Assembly: GCA_913054215.1 (NCBI GenBank)
Contig: CAJXJE010000054.1
Span: 1-5,624 of the forward strand
Origin: an uncultured Candidatus Peregrinibacteria bacterium
Lineage (GTDB): Bacteria; Patescibacteriota; Gracilibacteria; Peribacterales; Peribacteraceae
Direction: 5' to 3'
DNA length: 5,624 bases
The position numbers were made by a program, and so were the translations under genes. Of this stretch, positions 1-4,972 are shown piece by piece. Position 1 is the stretch's first letter; every line of letters starts with the position of its first letter. The notes beneath the pieces are model-generated. The model was not told where the DNA came from, made no database searches, and saw nothing but the letters and a program-made list of their open reading frames with translations.

Positions 1-1
1 G

Positions 2-187
2 GGTTCTGCATACGTACTAGAACGCATAGCAGGCGTGAGAGATGCACAAGGAAAAGAAGTATTGGGATCACTCGCAGATGCTAATCATAAATCGAATAGA
101 GCACACAAAGAACTCACACAGATACAACAAAACCTTCCTGCGCATCAAGAGGCTAAAGAAACTCAATCACCTACTTCTTCCTCTTAA
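2..187 (+). CDS. 3' end of an unrecognised protein (left-truncated), convergent with infB
   Basis: An open frame enters from the left edge (first full codon at base 2) and runs 61 codons to TAA at 185-187. It is the only frame on either strand that stays open across the first 170 bases. The predicted tail begins GSAYVLERIAGVRDAQGKEV, continues as a polar, probably helical stretch rich in Lys, Glu and Gln, and ends in a low-complexity Ser/Thr/Pro tail (SPTSSS), as expected of a true C-terminus. The start lies outside the window, so length and domains cannot be judged, and I do not recognise the family. The gene converges on infB and its last 17 bases overlap the infB 3' end in the opposite strand. 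Being a real coding end is an inference from open length and plausible composition; a chance open frame of this size cannot be excluded. Confidence 0.5.
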   Translation, partial: GSAYVLERIAGVRDAQGKEVLGSLADANHKSNRAHKELTQIQQNLPAHQEAKETQSPTSSS

Positions 188-2399
188 GTGCCCTAAGGAA
201 CACTTCGAGAATATCGCCTTCTTCAATCAGCACACTGCTATCGGTACGCATACCACACTCTGTACCTTCTTTTGCTTCTTTAATATCGCTCTCTCCTTTT
301 CTCAGTGACGTGATACGCCCGGTTCCTACCTCTTCTCCAGCACGCATGATGCGGTACGTGAGCCTCTTTAGGACTCCGTCAGTCACCTTTCCTCCGATGA
401 CCTGCTCGTTCTTTTTGGTCATAAAGACTCCCTTCACTTCTAAGTGACCCATAATTTTCTCATCTTCCTCTGGCTCCACTAGTCCCTGCAACAGGGCATC
501 AATGTCGTCAAGAAGTGTATAGATAACATCGTATTCCTGCACTTTCACACCCTCATGATCTGCAGAACGCATTGCGGAAGACGGCACAGGTGCGTGGAAA
601 GCAACCACGATGCCATCACTGGCAGATGCCATCATGACATCTGTTTCTGTTACAGAACCAATGGCAGAATGAATGATCTTTACGGTCACCTGCTCTGTGG
701 TCTTTTTTGAAATCGCTTCTGCAATAGCATCAAGCGACCCTTGAGTATCAGCCTTCAAGACAATTCTAAGCTGCTTGAGTTTTCCTGCCGAAAGCCGTGA
801 CACCAAATCTGCAAAGCTACGCTTCTTACGCAAATGGCCCTCTGCTTTTAACGCTTCTACAAGTTGTTTTGCTTTTTGCTCAGAAGGTACGACCTGCAAA
901 ATATCACCCACTCTCGCAAGAGAAGAAAGACCTGAAACTCGTACAGCACCCGATGGACCAATTTCTGGAAGCTTCTTTCCATCCTCATTCACCATGGTAC
1001 GAATCTTCCCATAGATTTCTCCACACACAAAAGGCTCTCCTACCTTTATCGTTCCAGTATTAACGATTACTGTTGCAAGCGGCCCAAGAGACTGGTCGAG
1101 ATGACTTTCAATAACAGTAGCAATACCACTACGGTTAGGATTTGCTTTATATCCTGCTTCCTCTCCCATAAGCACGAGCGTGTCGAGAATCTCTTCGATG
1201 CCCTGCTTGGTCTTTGCACTACAAGGAACAGTGGGCGTTTGTCCGCCCCAACCCTCCGCTTGTAAGCCGTGACCAGCCAACTCTCCCTTTATACGCTCTG
1301 GATCTGCACCCTCTTTGTCCATCTTGTTGATAGCAACAAGAATCGGAACGCCAGCATCCTTCGCATGATCGATAGCTTCGATAGTCGTAGGTTTTACCCC
1401 TTCATCTGCAGCAACAACAAGAACAACAATGTCTGTAACCTGTGCACCTCTTGCACGCATGGCCGTAAATGCTTCGTGGCCAGGTGTATCAAGAAAAGTA
1501 ATATGATGCACTTCATCCGAACCCTTAGGTGTGTGCTCTATTTGATAGGCACCTATGTGTTGTGTGATACCTCCTGCCTCTCCCTTGACGACATTGGCAT
1601 CACGAATCACATCAAGAATTGATGTTTTTCCATGATCCACATGTCCCATAACAGCAACAATCGGCGGTCTGGAAGACAAGTTTTCTGGTTCGTCTTTAAG
1701 AAGGTCTTCGAGATTACGAGAGAAAAGCGCTTCTGCACTTGCCGCAGACTCCTCCTTCTGTACATCGACACCCATATCAACGGCAATAACAGCGGCAGTA
1801 TCGTAGTCAATATTTTGCGTAATATTTGCCATGACTCCGTTACTCATAAGAGCTTGGATGACTTTAGGCACCTGGATACCCGTCTTTTCTGCAAACTCCT
1901 TTACGGTAATAAACTCTGGCAACATGACGACTCCCTCCTTCTTTTTAATCTGTTCTTGATGCACTGTTGCCTCTTTTTTGGGTTTAGCAGATGCAGCTTT
2001 AACAACGGTTTTACGTTTTTTTCCTTTCGATTTATCAAGTTTAAGCTGCTGCTTTTTGATAGCATCTTTCGAAACATCATCCAGGGTAAGTTTGCGTAAC
2101 ACGTTTACCTCTGCCTCCTTTTTTTCAGGTGCTTTTGCAGGCTCTACTGATTCCGTATCTTCTTGGGTTTCGCTCTCGACGCGCTCCGCTGGTTCCTCAG
2201 AAAGATCCACAGGGCCAAAGAGCGACTCCATATCAATATCAAGTCCTTTTTGGCGCGCTACAAAGCGAACAATACCCTGTGCAAGATTATCTGGAATCTC
2301 TCTATCGGTCGGTTTAACACCGAAATCGACGTTTTCCAACTCCTTACGGAGCTGTTGACCAGTCATGCCGAGAGCCTTGGCGACCTGAACGAGACGCAT
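171..2399 (-). CDS. infB: Translation initiation factor IF2
   Basis: This is the GTPase that brings initiator fMet-tRNA to the 30S subunit and promotes 50S joining in the cytoplasm. The product has 742 residues, within the bacterial range. Two IF2_N-type modules are visible, at about 1-50 (starting MRLVQVAKALGMTGQQLRKE) and 160-210. They are separated by a charged linker, acidic at about 66-98 and Lys-rich at about 111-155. The G domain carries G1 GHVDHGKT (252-259), the GGIT switch (277-279 region), G3 DTPGHEAF (304-311), G4 NKMD (358-361) and G5 SAKT (394-397). Domain II follows (about 424-505), then domain III with LKADTQGS (548-555), and the fMet-binding C2 domain (about 640-742) with TECGM and a basic KRKK end. 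The ATG at 2397-2399 begins the family's typical N-terminus. No Shine-Dalgarno is visible: the 11 bases before ATG read TATAGAAATCT. The stop is TAG. infB lies 72 bp behind the DHH phosphoesterase rather than behind nusA, and no rbfA follows it on the same strand in view. Confidence 0.98.
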   Translation of the reverse strand: MRLVQVAKALGMTGQQLRKELENVDFGVKPTDREIPDNLAQGIVRFVARQKGLDIDMESLFGPVDLSEEPAERVESETQEDTESVEPAKAPEKKEAEVNVLRKLTLDDVSKDAIKKQQLKLDKSKGKKRKTVVKAASAKPKKEATVHQEQIKKKEGVVMLPEFITVKEFAEKTGIQVPKVIQALMSNGVMANITQNIDYDTAAVIAVDMGVDVQKEESAASAEALFSRNLEDLLKDEPENLSSRPPIVAVMGHVDHGKTSILDVIRDANVVKGEAGGITQHIGAYQIEHTPKGSDEVHHITFLDTPGHEAFTAMRARGAQVTDIVVLVVAADEGVKPTTIEAIDHAKDAGVPILVAINKMDKEGADPERIKGELAGHGLQAEGWGGQTPTVPCSAKTKQGIEEILDTLVLMGEEAGYKANPNRSGIATVIESHLDQSLGPLATVIVNTGTIKVGEPFVCGEIYGKIRTMVNEDGKKLPEIGPSGAVRVSGLSSLARVGDILQVVPSEQKAKQLVEALKAEGHLRKKRSFADLVSRLSAGKLKQLRIVLKADTQGSLDAIAEAISKKTTEQVTVKIIHSAIGSVTETDVMMASASDGIVVAFHAPVPSSAMRSADHEGVKVQEYDVIYTLLDDIDALLQGLVEPEEDEKIMGHLEVKGVFMTKKNEQVIGGKVTDGVLKRLTYRIMRAGEEVGTGRITSLRKGESDIKEAKEGTECGMRTDSSVLIEEGDILEVFLRALKRKK

Positions 2400-2404
2400 A
2401 GATT

Positions 2405-2434
2405 TCTATAAGAAAGCCGGGAGGAGTGTATCAG
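2405..2434 (-). promoter_or_regulatory. Weak promoter candidate for infB (would give leaderless mRNA)
   Basis: On the minus strand, CTGATA (2429-2434; 4 of 6 to the -35 consensus) is followed 18 bp later by TATAGA (2405-2410; 4 of 6 to TATAAT). Initiation about 7 nt beyond the -10 would fall at or within the infB ATG, so transcripts from here would be leaderless. The match is modest and could be chance. infB may instead be read through from the phosphoesterase gene, since no terminator is seen in the 72-bp gap. Confidence 0.28.
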
Positions 2435-2471
2435 AAGCGAGGAATCGTACAACAAAGATTAGCTACATAAG

Positions 2472-3818
2472 CTACGTACTCAGTTGCTCGATAACATCTG
2501 TACCACCCGAAGAACCTGACTTCTTGCCGGGGTTTAAGTTCTCTACGATGTCCGTCGTGGGCTTTGAAGGTTTTTTGGGGACTGGTTTCTTTGGGACCTT
2601 AAGCGGTTGCTGTGACTCTGGAATTTTCGCCTGGGTATCTACCGGACCTTGCGCAGCTTTTTGCTCCTCCTTCATACCGTTTTTAAGCTTCTGCACAGCA
2701 TCAATAACAGCAAGATCAAAGTTATCAAACTCTTTAATACGGAAACCAGCAGCTCTAGGGTGTCCTCCGCCACCGAACAATTTTCCGGAAAGTTTGCTGA
2801 CATCGACAGCTTGAGAACTCCGCATACTTGCTTTCAGCCCACCTTCCTCCATTTCGGTAAAGAGAACGTGAATATCTGCATTGGGAATGGTAGAGATAAG
2901 TTCATCGAGAATACCAGAAGTTTCTTTGCTGTCTGCTTCCATCTCTGCCAAGTCTTCCTTCGACACTGTCGACCACACGATGCCCGCTTTCGCATCCATC
3001 TGAATGTGATTTAGAGCTCTACCCCAAATCTTTAACGTGCTGAGTGGTTTGGTTTTGTAAATATGCTGCACAATTTCTTGCTGACGTGCGCCACGTTCCA
3101 AAAGCTCAGCCGCAACCTCAAGACTCCTCGGTGTAGTATTCGGATTTTGGAAACTGCGTGTATCGGTGATGAGTCCTGTCAGAAGAAGCGTTGCCATATC
3201 CGGCGTAATCTTCTCTTTGTACGAAGGCTCATGCGTAAACCAATCGTAGAGCACCTCTGTCGCGGAGGCTGCCGTAGTATCAATCATGTGGATCTGACCG
3301 TAATTGGTATTACTGATGTGATGGTCGATATTCAAAATAGGAACGCTCGTGTACAAATCGATATTGTCTGTATAGAACTGACCCATGAGCGGGAGGTCCG
3401 CAGTATCTACTGCAACGATAAGATCAAACTCAGGGCCCGTGTCTCCAAAAGACACCTGTTTGGCATTGATGCGTCCCGCCTTCGGCATAACAATAATATT
3501 TACTTTTCCATCCTCCACCGTATAGCGAAGCTTATCGACCTCTACTCCTCCCTCTAAATTGATGGTAATAACGAAGTTTTGAGAGGTTTCGATACCCTCC
3601 TGAAGCTTCTCAAATCCAGGCAGAAAACTAAGATTTTCAGGCTTCGTATCAGGGCAAATAACCGTCACATCCTTCCCAAGCTGGGTAAAGAGCATCTGGC
3701 AGGCAAGAGCAGAACCGAGTCCATCAGGATCTACATTGGCATGAGGGACAACGAGGATCCTCTGAGCCTCAGTAATAGCCCTAGTTGAAGCCGAAATCTG
3801 ATCATTGTTTAATGGCAT
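2472..3818 (-). CDS. DHH/DHHA1 phosphoesterase, NrnA-like (oligoribonuclease / pAp phosphatase family)
   Basis: This is a predicted cytoplasmic metal-dependent phosphoesterase of the RecJ/NrnA DHH superfamily. Close relatives degrade nanoRNAs, pAp or cyclic dinucleotide products; the exact substrate cannot be read from sequence. The 448 residues show motif I HANVDPDG (26-33), motif II AVDTAD (D138), motif III DHH (165-167) and motif IV GLITDT (D219), all metal ligands of the family. The C-terminal DHHA1 domain has the GGGGHPRAAGF substrate-binding loop (349-359). Two things differ from compact NrnA proteins of about 310-340 residues. Motifs I and II are about 105 residues apart, implying an extra segment at roughly 78-130 that looks beta-rich. 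There is also a Lys/Pro-rich, probably disordered tail from about 382 to 448, in which TDIVENL (422-428) and TDVIEQL (440-446) look like an imperfect repeat. ATG at 3816-3818 lies 11 bases beyond a near-consensus -10. The stop TAG precedes infB by 72 bp, so co-transcription is possible. Confidence 0.92.
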   Translation of the reverse strand: MPLNNDQISASTRAITEAQRILVVPHANVDPDGLGSALACQMLFTQLGKDVTVICPDTKPENLSFLPGFEKLQEGIETSQNFVITINLEGGVEVDKLRYTVEDGKVNIIVMPKAGRINAKQVSFGDTGPEFDLIVAVDTADLPLMGQFYTDNIDLYTSVPILNIDHHISNTNYGQIHMIDTTAASATEVLYDWFTHEPSYKEKITPDMATLLLTGLITDTRSFQNPNTTPRSLEVAAELLERGARQQEIVQHIYKTKPLSTLKIWGRALNHIQMDAKAGIVWSTVSKEDLAEMEADSKETSGILDELISTIPNADIHVLFTEMEEGGLKASMRSSQAVDVSKLSGKLFGGGGHPRAAGFRIKEFDNFDLAVIDAVQKLKNGMKEEQKAAQGPVDTQAKIPESQQPLKVPKKPVPKKPSKPTTDIVENLNPGKKSGSSGGTDVIEQLST

Positions 3819-3829
3819 GTTAATTTAGT

Positions 3830-3858
3830 ATTATAACATATTTACTACTATTTGACAA
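3830..3858 (-). promoter_or_regulatory. Strong sigma70-type promoter of the DHH phosphoesterase gene
   Basis: On the minus strand TTGTCA (3853-3858; 5 of 6 to TTGACA) is followed by a 17-bp spacer and a perfect TATAAT (3830-3835), preceded by TG one base upstream (extended -10, TGTTATAAT). The predicted start is near 3823-3824, only about 5-6 nt before the ATG at 3818, leaving no room for a Shine-Dalgarno. The rest of the 3819-3959 spacer shows no gene and no clear terminator. Confidence 0.75.
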
Positions 3859-3959
3859 TACTCCCAGGAAGCCTGATTCTGTAGAGAAATAGAGCATAAG
3901 GAGGGATTCTTGCAGATTTCCCCTCTTCTGGCAATGTCCTATGAGTGATTTTTGAGAAT

Positions 3960-4035
3960 TGGTCGGGGCGACTGGGCTCGAACCAGCGACCACACGACCC
4001 CCAGCCGTGCATTCTACCAACTGAACTACGCCCCG
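3960..4035 (-). tRNA. tRNA-Pro(GGG), CCA encoded
   Basis: The minus strand folds as a complete 76-nt tRNA. The acceptor stem is CGGGGCG (4029-4035) with CGCCCCG (3964-3970), then discriminator A73 and an encoded CCA (3960-3962). U8 A9 are followed by a D-stem GUUC/GAAU (one G-U pair) with an AGUUGGUA loop. The anticodon stem is CACGG/UCGUG and the loop CUGGGGG (3998-4004) has U33, anticodon GGG (4000-4002) and G37. The variable loop has 5 nt, and the T-stem GCUGG/CCAGU encloses UUCGAGC. The C1-G72 pair and A73 are the bacterial proline identity pattern. It decodes CCC and CCU. The gene sits between the DHH phosphoesterase and a diverged tandem relative. Confidence 0.96.
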
Positions 4036-4045
4036 TTTCAGGTAA

Positions 4046-4074
4046 ATTCTAGATCGGGTCGCCTAAGATATCTA
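4046..4074 (-). promoter_or_regulatory. Promoter candidate for tRNA-Pro
   Basis: On the minus strand TAGATA (4069-4074; 4 of 6 to the -35 consensus) and TAGAAT (4046-4051; 5 of 6 to TATAAT) are separated by 17 bp. The predicted start, near 4039, lies a few bases upstream of tRNA position 1 at 4035. Spacing is ideal and the position sensible, but the -35 match is weak. Confidence 0.4.
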
Positions 4075-4076
4075 GG

Positions 4077-4150
4077 AAAACAGGCTGGACTCGAACCAGC
4101 GATCCCTACGACCCTTAAGCCTTCATTCTACCAACTTAAACTATCCCCGA
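4077..4150 (-). pseudogene. Degenerate tRNA-like sequence, tandem relative of tRNA-Pro
   Basis: This minus-strand sequence lies 41 bp upstream of tRNA-Pro and shares with it identical blocks in the same order: CGGGG, AGTTGGTAGAATG, GGGTCGT and TCGCTGGTTCGAG. U8 A9, a G-U-containing D-stem (GUUU/GAAU) and a perfect T-arm (GCUGG-UUCGAGU-CCAGC) are present. However, the bases after the T-stem (CTGTTTT) do not pair with the 5' acceptor strand (TCGGGGA), the anticodon stem (GAAGG against GUCGU) is broken, and no CCA follows. The loop CUUAAGG would place UAA at 34-36, a leucine anticodon, but the class I body with a short variable loop does not fit bacterial tRNA-Leu. I infer a duplicated and decayed tRNA-Pro copy. 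A non-canonical functional RNA is the alternative. Confidence 0.7.
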
Positions 4151-4178
4151 TTGGGCACTAGTCTACTACTGAACTCTT

Positions 4179-4204
4179 TCTCTTTGTTACTTTTCCGATG
4201 AAAA
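4179..4204 (+). repeat. Left arm of the 26-bp inverted repeat
   Basis: This arm reads TCTCTTTGTTAC then TTTTCCGATGAAAA. It matches the reverse complement of 4493-4518 at 24 of 26 positions. Unlike the right arm, its own palindrome is incomplete: GTTACTTTTC is followed by CGAT and GAAAA, but then TAGC instead of GTAAC. Confidence 0.75.
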
Positions 4205-4222
4205 TAGCTCCGCTTTCTCTTT

Positions 4223-4250
4223 GTCCATTTTTTCTTGATAAAAAAGGGAC
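4223..4250. repeat. AT-rich hairpin with alternative pairings
   Basis: GTCC-A-TTTTTT (4223-4233) pairs with AAAAAA-G-GGAC (4240-4250) around the loop CTTGAT, giving 10 pairs with one internal A-G mismatch. The same loop, CTTGAT (4234-4239), is complementary to ATCAAG just downstream (about 4258-4263). The T-run can also pair with a second A-run. Two mutually exclusive folds are therefore possible. Function is unknown. Confidence 0.55.
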
Positions 4251-4380
4251 TGAAAAAATCAAGGCAGACTGGACTCGTGCGAAGAAATAATTCTGTTCGC
4301 GTTGGTAACGCTCCTCAACCAAGGTCACTGTGTTTGCCTACGGCAACTTGGCATTCGTCGCTGTATCTCTATAACTCTAT

Positions 4381-4438
4381 GAGGATCTTCGCCCTCAAAC
4401 AGGGCAGTCTGCCACTGTAGTGTGGACGAAGATGACTC
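4381..4438. other. Possible three-way-junction fold inside the element
   Basis: The outer stem ATCTTCG (4385-4391) with CGAAGAT (4427-4433), extended by GAG (4381-4383) with CTC (4436-4438), encloses two small hairpins. These are CCCT-AGGG around GCCCTCAAACAGGGC (4391-4405) and CCAC/GTGG (4412-4415 with 4422-4425). This is direct base-pairing logic. Whether it is transcribed, and on which strand, is unknown. Confidence 0.45.
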
Positions 4439-4487
4439 AACAGGCCTCTTGTTATTTCTTCGTTCACATCTGTGGCAAAGATTTTTG

Positions 4488-4511
4488 GTTACTTTTCATC
4501 CGAAAAGTAAC
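4488..4511 (-). terminator. Perfect 10-bp hairpin just after the membrane-protein gene; possible terminator
   Basis: GTTACTTTTC (4488-4497) and GAAAAGTAAC (4502-4511) pair perfectly around a 4-base loop. It begins 11 bases past the stop codon of the minus-strand gene at 4523-4963 and could end the ruvB operon transcript. Against a canonical terminator, the stem is AT-rich and the minus strand continues CAAAAATC, with no T-run. It is also the main part of the right inverted-repeat arm, so it may simply be the end of that element. Confidence 0.4.
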
Positions 4512-4522
4512 AGAGAGATTGA

Positions 4523-4963
4523 TCAAGCTCTCGAAACAATAGTTGCCCCCACCACCATAAAAACAGAACCCAAAAGTAAATGTGGAACACGAACAGTTTG
4601 CCACTCAGAGAAAATCCAAAGACCGATCACTACTGTGACAAGGGTATTCATATTAAACAGTGGCGTCAGAACACTGATCGATGCGTTGTAATGCTGGAGC
4701 GAATATAAAATACCACTCACACCTCCAGCCCAAAGCGCTCCTGCTGCAAAAGCGTATCCCCCAGAAGCCATAGAGACTTTCATATCCCTCATCACCAGCA
4801 ACATTATGAGGCCGATAAGTAATGTTGCGCCTCCAGTACAAATAACATAGAACGGAATCGAAATACCTTTTTCGGTACTCGCTTTTACAAAAGCGTTGGT
4901 AAATCCAAAAATAATACCTGGCAAGATTCCTCCGATGATAATACCAAGTGTTTGTGGGCTCAT
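4523..4963 (-). CDS. Five-helix DMT/EamA-type membrane protein (half-size transporter)
   Basis: The 146-residue product is very hydrophobic, with five predicted membrane helices at about 7-27, 35-58, 68-88, 94-118 and 127-144 and short polar loops (for example RDMK at 59-62 and FSEWQ at 118-122). Size and helix pattern, and the conserved-looking final repeat (SVLTPLFNMNTLVTVVIG then HLLLGSVFMVVGATIV), match single-domain members of the drug/metabolite transporter superfamily (EamA-like). Those members are thought to work as dimers in place of the ten-helix fused form. Substrate cannot be predicted. ATG at 4961-4963 lies 9 bases after the ruvB stop, so the two are almost certainly co-transcribed, though no functional link to recombination is implied. 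The intervening bases ACTTCTGTC carry no Shine-Dalgarno. The stop is TGA, which argues against UGA recoding. Confidence 0.8.
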   Translation of the reverse strand: MSPQTLGIIIGGILPGIIFGFTNAFVKASTEKGISIPFYVICTGGATLLIGLIMLLVMRDMKVSMASGGYAFAAGALWAGGVSGILYSLQHYNASISVLTPLFNMNTLVTVVIGLWIFSEWQTVRVPHLLLGSVFMVVGATIVSRA

Positions 4964-4972
4964 GACAGAAGT

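Larger units (their letters stand above)
4179..4518. repeat. Palindrome-rich inverted-repeat element (MITE-like or structured non-coding block)
   Basis: This stretch holds no credible gene. It is bounded by 26-bp inverted repeats at 4179-4204 and 4493-4518 that match at 24 of 26 positions, with the core GTTACTTTTC...GATGAAAA. Inside are two further nested inverted pairs: CGAAGAAATAA (4280-4290) with its complement at 4452-4462, and ATCTTCG (4385-4391) with CGAAGAT (4427-4433). There are also many short hairpins, including 4223-4250, 4279-4300, 4299-4311, 4319-4351 (with a one-sided bulge), 4391-4405 and 4412-4425. The right end stops 4 bases before the stop codon of the membrane-protein gene. 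No target-site duplication or transposase is visible. It resembles a non-autonomous, dispersed palindromic repeat, but it could equally be the DNA of a structured RNA. Confidence 0.65.

Noticed and set aside
1632..2099. Plus-strand open frame of about 155 codons, and smaller ones antisense to infB
   Set aside because: They lie wholly antisense to a clearly conserved infB, have Cys/Ser/Phe-rich unnatural composition, and show no start signal. They are by-products of infB codon use.
3063..3557. Plus-strand open frame of about 164 codons antisense to the DHH phosphoesterase
   Set aside because: It is antisense to the catalytic motifs, and its composition is rich in Arg, Ile and Cys without domain-like pattern.
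3820..4020. Minus-strand open frame starting inside tRNA-Pro
   Set aside because: Its first residues (CTAGGRVVAGSSPVAPT) are simply the tRNA sequence read as codons, a well-known annotation artefact.
4077..4150. Functional tRNA-Leu(UAA)
   Set aside because: The anticodon position would read UAA, but there is no acceptor or anticodon stem and no long variable arm, and the sequence is plainly related to the neighbouring tRNA-Pro.
4235..4420. Plus-strand open frame of 61 codons inside the inverted-repeat element
   Set aside because: It runs through several hairpins, has no Shine-Dalgarno or promoter, and its basic Ser-rich sequence looks like translated repeat DNA.
4179..4518. CRISPR array or insertion sequence with transposase
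   Set aside because: There are no regularly spaced direct repeats, only inverted ones. No frame encodes anything like a transposase, and no target-site duplication is visible.
4523..4525. UGA recoded as Gly or Trp, as in some candidate phyla
   Set aside because: UGA ends the membrane-protein frame at a natural C-terminus, and Trp is written UGG throughout, so the standard bacterial code fits.
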